From assembly GCF_013342145.1 (NCBI RefSeq), contig NZ_JABUQZ010000001.1, positions 4,092,001 through 4,156,000 on the forward strand: DNA of 64,000 nucleotides, given 5' to 3'. The stretch comes from Haloterrigena gelatinilytica. Lineage in GTDB: Archaea; Halobacteriota; Halobacteria; Halobacteriales; Natrialbaceae. The notes under the pieces were generated by a model. That model did not search any database, was not told the origin of the DNA, and was given only the letters and a program-made list of their open reading frames with translations. Positions 51,199 through 61,000 of the stretch are shown here, one piece after another. The position numbers and the translations under genes were made by a program. The first letter of the stretch is position 1. Each line of letters begins with the position of its first letter.

Positions 51199-52677
51199 AT
51201 GGTACACGTCGCGATCGTCGGCGCGTACGGCAGTGCGGGGGTCGCCGTCGCCGACGAACTCCTCGAGCGCCGCGGGGAGCTCTCCGACCTCGAACTGACG
51301 CTGATCGACGACGGCGACCCCGGCGGCGGCCTCTGCATTCTGCGGGGCTGCATGCCGAGCAAGGACGTCCTCTCGGCCGGCCAGCACCGCTACCAGGCGC
51401 GCCACGACGACCGGCTCGAGGGCGTCCCCGACGTCGATCCGGAGGCGGTCGTCGCCCGGAAGGACGACCACGTTTCGGGATTCGCCGAACACCGCCGCGA
51501 TCACGTCCGCGACCTGGCCGAGCGCGAGGGCGTCGAGTTGCTCCGCGAGACGGCGCGGTTCGTCGACGACCGCGTCCTCGCGGTCGGCGACCGCCGGATC
51601 GAACCCGACTACGTCGTGGTCGCGACGGGCTCCGTACCGAACATCCCCGATCTGCCCGGCATCGACGACGTCCCGGTGCGGACGAGCGCGGACGTCCTCG
51701 ACGCGACCGAATTTCCGGACTCCGGGGTCGTGCTGGGCAACGGCTACATCAGCCTCGAGCTCGGCCCCTACCTGAGCGAGGTCGGCGACGTCGACCTCAC
51801 CGTGATCGAGCACGACGAACGGCCGCTCGACGCGTTTCCGGACGCCTACGGCGACGCCCTCCTCGAGATCTATCGCGACCAGTTCGGGATCGAGGTGGTG
51901 ACGACCGCGGACGAGCGGCGCCTCGAGCCGACCGACGACGGCGGCGTCCGGCTGTTCGCCGAGCGGGCTGGCGAGAGCGGGCGGGGAGACAGTGGCGAGG
52001 AACTGACCGTCGAGGCCGACGAACTCTACTGTTTCACCGGTCGCAACCCGAACCTCGAGGGACTTGGCCTCGAGGACACGCGACTCGAGCCCGGCGACGG
52101 CTGGGTCGGGTCGACGATGCAGGCGACCGACGACGAGCGCGTCTTCGTCGTCGGCGACGCGAACGGTCGCGAGCCGATCCTCCACGTCGCCAAGGAGCAG
52201 GGCTTCGCGGCCGCGGCGAACGTCGTCCACCACGCTCGCGGCGACGACCTCGAGCCCTACGCGAACGTTCCCCACCACGTGATCTTCTCGGGGCTGGGCG
52301 TCTACCCCGTCGCCAGGGTCGGCCACACGCCCGCGACGGCAGCCGAATCGGGAATGGACACGTTCGTCGTCACCCGCGAGGCGTCGTCCGACGGCGTATT
52401 TGAGACGAAGAATCACCCGGAGGGGCGGGCGACGCTGGTGATCGACGCCAGTAGCGGGGCCGTCCTCGGCTATCAGGGCATTCACCTGCACGCCGACGTG
52501 ATGGCGAAGACGATGCAGGTCGTCGTCGAGATGGGGCTGGACGTCCGCGAGGTCCCCAACCGGGCCTACCACCCTACCACGCCCGAGATCCTCGACGGAC
52601 TCTTCCGCGAGGCCTGCGCCGAACTCGAGGAGCGCCAGCAGTGCGTCGGCCCCGATTCGCGCGATCCCGCGCTGTAG
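51199..52677 (+). CDS. Class I pyridine nucleotide-disulfide oxidoreductase (lipoamide dehydrogenase/mercuric reductase-like)
   Basis: A 492-residue flavoprotein. FAD-binding N-terminus VHVAIVGAYGSAGVAVAD is slightly unusual (GAYGSAG for GxGxxG). The redox-active disulfide is in GGGLCILRGCMPSKD, spaced CxxxxC as in lipoamide dehydrogenase. The NAD domain (VVLGNGYISLELG) and the C-terminal interface with the acid/base pair YHPTTPEI (HPTxxE) are present. No partner 2-oxoacid dehydrogenase genes are near, so the disulfide substrate is open (thiols such as gamma-glutamylcysteine are possible in haloarchaea). Confidence 0.88.
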   Translation: MVHVAIVGAYGSAGVAVADELLERRGELSDLELTLIDDGDPGGGLCILRGCMPSKDVLSAGQHRYQARHDDRLEGVPDVDPEAVVARKDDHVSGFAEHRRDHVRDLAEREGVELLRETARFVDDRVLAVGDRRIEPDYVVVATGSVPNIPDLPGIDDVPVRTSADVLDATEFPDSGVVLGNGYISLELGPYLSEVGDVDLTVIEHDERPLDAFPDAYGDALLEIYRDQFGIEVVTTADERRLEPTDDGGVRLFAERAGESGRGDSGEELTVEADELYCFTGRNPNLEGLGLEDTRLEPGDGWVGSTMQATDDERVFVVGDANGREPILHVAKEQGFAAAANVVHHARGDDLEPYANVPHHVIFSGLGVYPVARVGHTPATAAESGMDTFVVTREASSDGVFETKNHPEGRATLVIDASSGAVLGYQGIHLHADVMAKTMQVVVEMGLDVREVPNRAYHPTTPEILDGLFREACAELEERQQCVGPDSRDPAL

Positions 52678-52690
52678 ACGCGTGCTATCA

Positions 52691-52724
52691 CGTGTCCAGT
52701 AATCCTTATTATTAATCGTGTCCA
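52691..52724 (+). promoter_or_regulatory. Hsp20 promoter with flanking direct repeats
   Basis: TTATTATTAAT (52706-52716) is an AT-rich TATA region about 32 bases before the ATG at 52743. The octamer CGTGTCCA occurs on both sides, at 52691-52698 and 52717-52724, 26 bases apart. It could be a heat-shock regulator site bracketing the promoter. Confidence 0.5.
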
Positions 52725-52742
52725 ATAGAACGTCGATTATCG

Positions 52743-53324
52743 ATGACATCCTTCGACGAAATGAACCGCATGTTTCGCGAGATGGACCGCGCGTTCGACC
52801 AGCTCCGCACGACCTGGATGCGCGAGTTCGCGTCGCCCGGCTTCGGCGGGACCCTCGAGTCCGGCCACGCCGGGTTCGAGTCGGATCGATACGCGCCTGA
52901 AACCGACCGCCGGACTCTCGGATCCGACGGCTCGTCCCTCGAGTCCGGACGCCCCGTATCCGGCTCGCAGTGGCCCGTCTTCGGCGGCTTCGGATCGCAG
53001 ACCGGCGCCGCGATGGGCGACGCGGCGACCCTCGAGGACGAGGGCGACGCCTACGTCTTCGTGATGGACCTGCCGGGCTTCGAGAAGACGGACATCGACC
53101 TCGGCTACGCAGACGGTCGTCTGACGATCGACGCGCGGACCGACGTCGAGTCGGGCACCGACACCGCCCAATCCGTCCGATCCCGCCGGGTCGGCCGCCA
53201 CGTTCCCGTCCCGAAAGAAATCGTCGCCGACGAGATCACGGCGACCTACCACAACGGCGTCCTCGAGGTCCGCCTGCCGATCGCCGAGGACGGCGACGAC
53301 GGCCACCGGATCGAACTCGAGTGA
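52743..53324 (+). CDS. Hsp20/alpha-crystallin small heat-shock protein
   Basis: A 193-residue chaperone. The N-terminal helix FDEMNRMFREMDRAFDQLRT is followed by a Ser/Gly-rich linker of about 65 residues and then the alpha-crystallin domain (about 100-185): DAYVFVMDLPGFEKTDIDLGYADG, a divergent middle, RHVPVPKEIVADEITATYHNGVLEVRLP. The chain ends RIELE, a minimal form of the C-terminal I-x-(I/L/V) anchor. It would hold unfolding proteins under stress. The promoter has an AT-rich TATA region between two octamer repeats. Confidence 0.92.
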   Translation: MTSFDEMNRMFREMDRAFDQLRTTWMREFASPGFGGTLESGHAGFESDRYAPETDRRTLGSDGSSLESGRPVSGSQWPVFGGFGSQTGAAMGDAATLEDEGDAYVFVMDLPGFEKTDIDLGYADGRLTIDARTDVESGTDTAQSVRSRRVGRHVPVPKEIVADEITATYHNGVLEVRLPIAEDGDDGHRIELE

Positions 53325-53481
53325 GAGTCACCGCGACGACGGCCGTCGCCCGTTCCGAGCGGACGCGAGTGCAGGACACGCTGAACACACCGCAGTTCGA
53401 CGTCCCGTCTTCTCCGCCGTCGGTTCTCGAACGATGGAGTCCGGGCGTACACCCAAGGCGGATGCGATCCAACGATCACCC

Positions 53482-53841
53482 ATGGGTGAGGACACCACTC
53501 ACGACGGAGCCGACGAGCGGGAACCGGAGCCGATCGAGGAGGATCCGACGGACGCGATCGATCTGGAACTCACCGAGCGCGTCCGCGTGGGCGTCACCCG
53601 CGGCGAGACCGACCTCGAGATCGGGCCGCCGCGGGACTATCCGGACCGGGCCGACGTCTCCGTCCGACCGGAGTCGGACGAGGGGGACCGGATCGTCGTG
53701 AGCATCGACGCGATGGCGGGCGATCACGGCACGGGCCACGCCGACGTCGAACTGACGCCGGCGGAGGCTCGACGGCTCCGGGATCGCCTCGACGAGACGA
53801 TCCGCTGGATGCCGGACGGCGATGGCGACCCGGAGCGCTGA
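53482..53841 (+). CDS. Hypothetical acidic protein (119 aa)
   Basis: A 119-residue very acidic protein. After a disordered-looking first 28 residues (GEDTTHDGADEREPEPIEED), strands are predicted in IDLELTERVRVGVTRGETDLE and RIVVSIDAMAGDHGTGHADV, then a helix ELTPAEARRLRDRLDETIRW. I do not recognise the family. The ATG at 53482 is chosen; a further ATG at 53434 adds 16 basic residues. It lies 157 bases after Hsp20 on the same strand. Confidence 0.6.
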   Translation: MGEDTTHDGADEREPEPIEEDPTDAIDLELTERVRVGVTRGETDLEIGPPRDYPDRADVSVRPESDEGDRIVVSIDAMAGDHGTGHADVELTPAEARRLRDRLDETIRWMPDGDGDPER

Positions 53842-54014
53842 CGCCACGCCACTCCCGGTGATGCCGCGCTATCGATCGGATCCCGACGAACGGGAACGGG
53901 AACTCGTCATCGCTCATTGTCGTCGTGACGGCCTCGAGAGCGACCGCCACACGAATCGGGTAGCCGAGGCCGCTACGGGACACCGTGACCGAAGCCGACC
54001 GGCGGCGAAAAGAA

Positions 54015-54419
54015 CTACTCGGGGCTCGGCGTCTCCTCGCGGGAGAGATACGACGTCAGATCGGACGTCGTGACCATCCCGATCACGCCCACCTCGTCGT
54101 CGACGACGGGGAGGTGGTGGAACCCGTGCTCGACCATGACGTCCGCGGCGTCGCGGATGCTGTCCTGGGCCGAGACTGTAGTGATGTCCTCGGTCATGTA
54201 CTTCGAGACCGGCGTCTGATCCTTCGGCTTCTGCTCGGCGACGATGCGGACGAAGTCCGTCGTCGTCAGGATCCCCTCCAGTCGGTTATCGTCGTCGGTG
54301 ACGACGACCGAGCCGATCTCGTTCTCCAGCATCAGTTGTGCGGCTTCCTCGACGAGCGTCTCCCGCGTCACCGTGTGAAGCGACGAGGACATGACCCGTC
54401 CGACGAAAATATCCTCCAT
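54015..54419 (-). CDS. Two-CBS-domain protein
   Basis: A 134-residue protein consisting of a CBS pair: first repeat FVGRVMSSSLHTVTRETLVE ... IGSVVVTDDDNRLEGILTTTD, second VSKYMTEDITTVSAQDSIRD ... FHHLPVVDDEVGVIGMVTTSD. Such stand-alone pairs bind adenine nucleotides and regulate partners. The start at 54419 (MEDIFVG) sits about 26 bases after CTTATAG on the minus strand; an ATG two codons upstream is also possible. No partner is obvious. Confidence 0.9.
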   Translation of the reverse strand: MEDIFVGRVMSSSLHTVTRETLVEEAAQLMLENEIGSVVVTDDDNRLEGILTTTDFVRIVAEQKPKDQTPVSKYMTEDITTVSAQDSIRDAADVMVEHGFHHLPVVDDEVGVIGMVTTSDLTSYLSREETPSPE

Positions 54420-54440
54420 ACACATCTGTATTCTTTATAC

Positions 54441-54447
54441 ACTATAA
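54441..54447 (-). promoter_or_regulatory. TATA box of the CBS-domain gene
   Basis: On the minus strand CTTATAG is centred about 26 bases before the ATG at 54419. Confidence 0.45.
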
Positions 54448-54610
54448 GAATTGTCGAAGTCGAGTCGTTCGCCGATGGTCGACGGCTCGATCGGGACGCG
54501 CGCGACCGTCGATCGGTCAACATATCGACACGCCGACCCGCGAAAACCACGTTCAGTCCGCGGCGCAGGTTTAAGTACGAACTCGGCTATACTGGGTGAC
54601 AGACCGATCG

Positions 54611-56905
54611 ATGGCTCCGTCACCGGCCTCCCTCCAGGGGACCTGCAAACTCCGCGCCGAACCGGCACCCAGCGACGAGCTTTTCGACTGGATCGCCGGC
54701 GAGTACGCCGCCCTCGCGGCCGAGTACGGCCCGCGGAACGTGCTGGTGTTGAAACGCCATCCCGCCGGCCTCGAGCGCCTCGCGGACGCGCTGGCCGACG
54801 CCGGAACGACGGAGGGCACGCCTCAATCCCCGCGCGTCGAGTCGCTGCCCGAGCACGCCTCGAAGGTCCTCGAGGCGCTGGACCCGACGCTCGACCGACT
54901 CGAGTACGAGGAGCGCATCGAGCTAATCTCGCTGGTGATCGACGGTGCCAGCCGCGAGGTGCCGCCGTACCTCGAGCGCGCCGCCGACCACGAGAGCTTC
55001 GCCCGCGACGTCGGGCAACTGCTGCTCGAGGCGACCCGCCAGCGGCTGCGCCTCGCGGACGTCGAGGGCGAGGACCCCCACGACTGTCTGGCCTTTCTGT
55101 ACGCGATGAACGACCGGTTCCACGCCGAACTCGAGGACCGGGGCTACGTCGAACGGGCGGACGTGATCCCCCGAACCGTCGACGCGCTCGAGGCGAACAC
55201 CGAGGACCTGCGGACGCGGATCGGCGAGTCGATCGACGCCGTCCTCGCCGTCGAGTTCGAGGAGTACCGACGGCTCGACCGGCGCTACCTCGCGGCGCTG
55301 ACCGCCGACGCGGACCTCGTCTGTCTCGGCGAGCGCCACGCCAGCGTCGAACGCACCCGCATCGAGTCCGGCTCGATCGAGGATCACGTCGGCGACGGGC
55401 TGGAAATCGAGATCCTCGAATCGGACGAGAACGGAAGCGAGACCGCGGCGTCACCGCACCGCTCCGTAACGCGATTGTTGGCGACGGGCGAAACGCCGCG
55501 AACGGCCGGCGGTGCACTGCGGACGACCGGCGGGGCGCCCCGGGCGATCGATGGGCCATCGACGATCGGAGGATCGACCGCCGGGTACGCCCGCCGAATC
55601 CGCACCCGGACCGCCAGGGAACAGGTCCGGGCCGTCGCCACCGAGATCCAGGCGCTCCGGGATCGGAACGACTGGAGCTACGACGCCGTCGCCGTCGCCG
55701 TCCCCCGGATCGAGCGGGTTCCCGAAACCAGAACGCAACTCCGCGAGGCCGGGATCCCGACGGCGACGATCGGCACGCCGTCGCTGGCCGAGGATCCGGC
55801 CGTCAACGAACTCTACGCGTTCGTGACGCTGCAGTGCGCACGCGATCGCGACGGCGACGACCGGATCGACGCCGCGCTCGCCGGCGACCGCGGCTCTCCG
55901 GACCGCGACCCTGACGACCCGGAGACGGTCGCCCTCGAGCGGCTTCGGGCCCGCGTCGACGACTTCTCGCCGGACCTGCTGGCCGACTGCGCCGGCGCGA
56001 GCGTCTCGCGGTCGCTCGAGCGGTGGCTCCGACGGACGGATCTGAAGGGGCGGATCGCCCGCGAGGAGGACTGGATCGACGCCCGCGAGGGGTACGCGGG
56101 GGTTCGTCGGGTCCTCGAGATCGCCCGGTTCGTCGAGGAGACCGACCTCGTGGGCCCGGACTGGGGCGGGTTGCGCCGGATGCTCCGGCGGACGATCCAG
56201 TACGACGCGCCGTACGTCCACGCGGTCGAGACCCAGCCGCCGACCGGCGGCGTGACGGTCTGCGCCGTCGACGATCTCAAGTACGACTCGCGGGAGGCCG
56301 TCTTCCTGCTGGACCTGATCGACGACACTTATCCAGGTGAACAGTTCCTCACGCAACTGTTCCCGACGGCGTGGCTCCGCGAGATGGACAGCTACCCGGC
56401 CGTCACGGACCCAAGCGTCGAGGACGTGACGGCGACGTTCGCTACCGTCGACGGCGACGGCGTCGGCGATCCGTTCGAGACCTATCACGCCCAGCGCTCC
56501 CGTCGGTGCCTCGCGCTCGGGGCCCGCGCCGCGCGGAGCCGCCTCTACTGCTGTTCGTACGAACGCGGCGCCGGCGGCCTGCGGCGGACCTACGACGAGT
56601 CGCGCTACCTGCAGGAACTCGAGGCGACGCCCGGGCTCGAACTCCGGGCCGTCGACGCCGACACGGACGCGGCGATCCACGGCGAGTCCAACGCCCTCGA
56701 GGCGCTGCTCGCCCAGCCCCGCGGGGAACTCGAGCGCATCCTCCGGGAGGCCAGCACCGGCGGCGAGGCCGACCTCGGCGCGACCGAGGAACTGTTCGAG
56801 GAGATCGCGGTCGTGCTCGCCGAGGGCGACGTCGACGACGAACTCGCCGAGGCGGTCCGCTCGCAGTTCGAGTTCGCCGCGGGCGAGGTGATCCGCGATG
56901 ACTGA
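54611..56905 (+). CDS. AddB-like inactive SF1 helicase subunit
   Basis: A 764-residue protein first in a three-gene overlapped operon. No Walker A motif is present (the N-terminus reads GTCKLRAEPAPSDELFDW), yet later blocks follow the SF1/AddB plan: NVLVLKRHPAGLERLADAL (Ia-like), SYDAVAVAVPRIERVPETRT and GIPTATIGTPSLAEDPAVNE (IV region), GGVTVCAVDDLKYDSREAVF and DLIDDTYPGEQF (V-like), CLALGARAARSRLYCCSYE (VI-like). This resembles the helicase-dead half of AddB. It probably scaffolds or reads single-stranded DNA. The ATG at 54611 is preferred; a GTG at 54596 lies at the likely transcript start (TTTAAGTA at about 54570). Its stop overlaps the next gene by 8 bases. Confidence 0.75.
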   Translation: MAPSPASLQGTCKLRAEPAPSDELFDWIAGEYAALAAEYGPRNVLVLKRHPAGLERLADALADAGTTEGTPQSPRVESLPEHASKVLEALDPTLDRLEYEERIELISLVIDGASREVPPYLERAADHESFARDVGQLLLEATRQRLRLADVEGEDPHDCLAFLYAMNDRFHAELEDRGYVERADVIPRTVDALEANTEDLRTRIGESIDAVLAVEFEEYRRLDRRYLAALTADADLVCLGERHASVERTRIESGSIEDHVGDGLEIEILESDENGSETAASPHRSVTRLLATGETPRTAGGALRTTGGAPRAIDGPSTIGGSTAGYARRIRTRTAREQVRAVATEIQALRDRNDWSYDAVAVAVPRIERVPETRTQLREAGIPTATIGTPSLAEDPAVNELYAFVTLQCARDRDGDDRIDAALAGDRGSPDRDPDDPETVALERLRARVDDFSPDLLADCAGASVSRSLERWLRRTDLKGRIAREEDWIDAREGYAGVRRVLEIARFVEETDLVGPDWGGLRRMLRRTIQYDAPYVHAVETQPPTGGVTVCAVDDLKYDSREAVFLLDLIDDTYPGEQFLTQLFPTAWLREMDSYPAVTDPSVEDVTATFATVDGDGVGDPFETYHAQRSRRCLALGARAARSRLYCCSYERGAGGLRRTYDESRYLQELEATPGLELRAVDADTDAAIHGESNALEALLAQPRGELERILREASTGGEADLGATEELFEEIAVVLAEGDVDDELAEAVRSQFEFAAGEVIRDD

Positions 56906-58010
56906 CGGCGCTCGGCCGAACGCGGACCCGGGCTCGGAATCGGATCCGAATCCCGTTCCCGACGCGCTCTCCACCGACGCCGTCGCGACCGCCCTCCACT
57001 GTCCTCGCCGGTACGAGTTCGCCCACGCGTACGATCTCGAGGGCGACGGCGACGAGTCGTCGATCGACGACCGCGTCGACCTCCTGCGGACCGCGATCTG
57101 CGACGCGCTGCGACGCGGCGAGGCCGATCGAGAGTCCCTCCTCGAGGCCGCCCGCAACCGACTCGAGGCGCTCTGGGACGACCACGACGAGCGGTTCCAC
57201 TCGCTGGCTCAGCGCCGACACGAACGGCGGGTACTCGAGGCGACCCTCGAGGCCTACGTCGAGGCGGTCGGCACCGAGCACGCCGCCGGCATCGAGGCGC
57301 TCGCGGCCGACGCGGCGGGCGGCGAGCTGATCGGTCCGAACCTGCCGCTCTCGAGTACGATATCGCTGCCCGAGCGAGACGGGGACGACGACGGGACCGC
57401 CGATACGGGGGCGATCCCCGACAGCGTCGCGATCGACGCGACCGTCGACTACGTCTACGCGGACGGCTCGTCGGTCGTCGGCGTTCGCTTCGTCCCGACG
57501 CTGGCGCCGCTGGGACTGCTGCGCTACCGCTCCGAGTGGGCGGGCGATATCGCCGGCCAGTTCACGGACCACTTCGACCCCGACGCGGACGCCTTCGAGC
57601 CGTCGTTCGTCGCCGCGCTCTTCGAAACGGCGACGGTCCTCGACGGCCTCCGGAACCGCTGTGCCCGGCTCGGCCTCGAGGACCGGACCTGCCGGTACGT
57701 CCAGATCCCGCTGGCGGACCGGTCGACGACTGCCGTCAATTGGGTCCGCGAGACCGTCGAGACGAGCCTCGAGACGATGGATCTGACCGACCGCTACATC
57801 GATCACCACACCTACGGCATGACCCACGAACACCGCAATCGGACGGTCGACGATCGCCTCGCACGCGTCGTCGCCGACCTCGTCGCCGGCGCGTTCGATC
57901 CGACCGACACCGGCCGCTGGGACGAGATCTCGAGCGAGGCCTGTCCCGACTGCGACTACACGGTCTGCTGTCAGGACTACATCGCCGCGGAGGTGCGGTT
58001 CGATGGCTGA
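56898..58010 (+). CDS. Fe-S PD-(D/E)XK nuclease-like subunit, degenerate active site
   Basis: A 370-residue protein with an N-terminal ATALHCPRRYEFAHAYD (Cys near residue 35) and a C-terminal CPDCDYTVCCQDY (near 348-357), giving C...CxxCxxxxxC, the four-Cys iron-sulfur staple of AddB, Cas4 and related nucleases. Between them, the strand expected to read D...(D/E)xK is VDYVYADGSSVVGVRFVP, so one Asp remains but the acidic residue and Lys of DxK are lost. It is therefore probably a non-cleaving DNA-binding module. It overlaps both neighbours by 8 bases (ATGACTGA and ATGGCTGA), so fixed co-production is expected. Confidence 0.75.
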   Translation: MTDGARPNADPGSESDPNPVPDALSTDAVATALHCPRRYEFAHAYDLEGDGDESSIDDRVDLLRTAICDALRRGEADRESLLEAARNRLEALWDDHDERFHSLAQRRHERRVLEATLEAYVEAVGTEHAAGIEALAADAAGGELIGPNLPLSSTISLPERDGDDDGTADTGAIPDSVAIDATVDYVYADGSSVVGVRFVPTLAPLGLLRYRSEWAGDIAGQFTDHFDPDADAFEPSFVAALFETATVLDGLRNRCARLGLEDRTCRYVQIPLADRSTTAVNWVRETVETSLETMDLTDRYIDHHTYGMTHEHRNRTVDDRLARVVADLVAGAFDPTDTGRWDEISSEACPDCDYTVCCQDYIAAEVRFDG

Positions 58011-61000
58011 GGACGAGGACGCGCGCGGACCGCGTTCGGACGCCGAGGAGACCGCGGGTTCGAGCGTCGCCGATGCTCTGGGCGCCCTCGAGCCGAAGGG
58101 GAATCAGCGAAAGGTCATCGAGAGCCGGGCGGACTGCACCTCCGTCGACGCCGGCGCCGGCACCGGGAAGACGACGACGATGCTCATGCGGATCGAGCGG
58201 GCGATCGAGCGCGGCGAGGTCGATCCCGACGACGTGCTGGTGTTGACCTTCGCCAACGAGGCCGCCGGGAGCATCCGCGAGGCGGTCGCCGAGCGCCTCG
58301 ATCCCGCGGCCGCGGCGGCGATCGACGTCTACACCTACCACTCCTTCTGTTACCGACTGGTCCGGGAGTACGCCTACTACCTGGGCTACTCGCCGGAGTT
58401 CGACGTCGTCACCGAGCGCAAGCGACGCCGGATCGTCGGCCGACTGCTCGCGACCAACGACTACGGCTTCGCGACCGCGACGCGGGGCGACGGCTCGCCC
58501 GACGACCTCACCGCCGCCGTCGACGACTTCATCCAGTCGATGAGCCAGGAGGACGTCACGCCCGACGAACTCCGGGAGCGGCTCCCCGAGGTCCGCACCC
58601 TCGAGCTCTGCAACGAGTTCGTCCTCTGGCTCGAGCGGACCGCCGGCCAGGAACTCTCCTTCGACAACGAGGCGCTTCGCTACTTCAACGCCGACGACCA
58701 CCTCGAGGAGTCCCGCTCGTCGCTGGTCGAGTACGGCAAGCTGCTGGAGTACTGCCGCGAGAAGATCGCCGAGGCGCCGGAACCGTTCCGCGAGGACGCC
58801 GTCGTTCGCGACATCGATCGCTACCTTCGGGTCGTGCAGAACACCGTGACGAACACGATCGAAGCGCTCTCGCTCGAGGATCGGACGACCAAACAGCTGC
58901 CGCGGGCGCTGTTCGGCAACGAGATCTGGCGGACCGCGACCGAGCGCGTCGAGCAGAGCCCGTTCGGCCGGCTGAAACACTACGTCGAATTCCTGCGGCT
59001 GGCCCGCCACTACGCCGAGGTCTACGCAGACTACCACGACGCCCTCGCTGCGGAGGGCGCGCTGGACTTCGACGAACTGGTCCGGACGGCCACCGGACTG
59101 CTGGACGATCCGGCGATCGCCGACGAGATCACCGGCGAGTGGACGCAGGTCTACTGCGACGAGTTCCAGGACACCGACGAGACTCAGTTCGGGCTCATCA
59201 CCGAACTCACGGACGGACCTGACCGACCCGACCTGCTCGCGATCGGCGACAAGGACCAGGCGATCTACGGCTGGCGCGGCACCGACCGGGAGGGGCTCGA
59301 CCGGCTCGCCGACGCCTACGACGACCACCGTGGGATCGAACTCGAGCTCAACTTCCGGTCGCGCCAGGAGATCCTCGATCTCACCAACCACTGCGACTAC
59401 GGGCCCCAGTCCTCGAAACGGCTCCGCGAGGTCGGGCGGGCCCCCGGTGAGTACCGAACGGAGGGCGACGCGACGGCAGGTCACGAAACCGGTAGTAAAC
59501 CCGGCGAAGACCGCCCGGATCGCGTCGTCAAGATCGAAAGCGGCGAGCTCGGCCCGTCGCCGGCGGATCAGGTCGCGACCACCGTCTCGCGGCTGCTGAA
59601 CGGCGAAGCCGAAAACGTTCCCCGGCGCTCGCTCGCGGACATCGCGGTCATCGTCCGGACGAATCGCCACGCACAGGCCGTCGCCGACGAGCTCCGGGAG
59701 CGACGGATCCCCTACGAGCTCTCCGGCTCGCCGCGCGGCGAGATCGACCCCGGGATCCGGACGCTCGTCTCGTATTTCCGGGTCCTCGTCGATCCCGACG
59801 CCGACGCGCACCTCCGGCGCGTGCTGCTCTACCGGTACCGGCTCTCCGAGGCCGACCTCGCGACGCTGCAGCGCGCGGACGGCTCGCTGTACGACGCCGT
59901 GATGGGAATCGATTCGACCGAGAAAGTCGAGTCCGCGGCGCTCGAGGATCCCGATCGCGTCCGGCGAGCGCGCGACCACCTCGCGGAACTCGAGGACGTG
60001 CGGGACGTCTACCCGCTGTCGGGGTTCGTCCAGCGGTTCCGCGAGGTGACTCACCTCGAGTGGTTCCTCACCGGCGACGAGCGCGAGGAACTCGAGCGCA
60101 TCGAGCGGTTCGTCGACGCCTACACCGGCGACTCGGTGATCGGGACGCTGACGCCGTCGTTCGTCGACGCGCTCGAACGAACCCTCCAGGGCGGGAGCGG
60201 TGAGCGAACGCGTGGCACCCAGTCCTCGGACTCGGTCGACGTGATGACCGTCCACCAGGCGAAGGGCCTCGAGTTCGACACCGTCCTCGTCCCGTACCTC
60301 TCCGACGAGGAGTGGTGCGTCGAGCGCGACTACGCGCAACGCGCGCGGTACCGGCTGCTCGCGGCGACGCTCGACGACGAGGTCGAGTCGCCGCTGCTGG
60401 CCGACCTCGCGACCGAGACCGTCGGCGAGGAGTGGCGCGTGCTCCACGTCGCGCTCACCCGGGCCGAGAACCACCTGTTCGTCTTCGGGAGCGAGTACGA
60501 CTACGACGGCGACGAGGACGAACTCGGCTGTGCGACCGCCGACGCCTGCCTCTCCGACGACATCGAGTGGTCGGTCGCCGGCGAGCGGATGGAGCTGTGG
60601 TCGTCGCTCCGCGCGAGCTTCGAGCGGGTGCGTGAGACCTATCCCGAGACCGTCGTCGACCGAACCGACGAACTCGCGGCCGCGGCCAGCGTCGATCCGG
60701 GGACGATCACCTACTACGCCGGCTACGACGACCGGTACGTCGAACCCCTCGAGACGCGGGACGCGATTCGGACGGTCCACCGACTGGGGCGGCTGCTCCG
60801 CGGGGAAACGCTGTTGGCGGCCGCCGACGCGGCGAGTCACGGACTCGAGACCGCCGGGAGCGATTGGTGTGACGGAAACAGTGCGGCCGGCCAGACCGGT
60901 GCGAACGGCGAGGCGGATCCGGGTCGGCAGGTCCCGACCGGTCGCCGGCTCTCCGCGCTGACGACCGACACCGTTCGGTTCCCCGTCGAAACGCTCGCGA

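Noticed and set aside
53861-54073. Short plus-strand ORF starting MPRYRSDPDERERE
   Set aside because: It runs antisense into the CBS-domain gene, has no promoter signal and turns into Arg/Ser-rich low complexity after about 45 residues.
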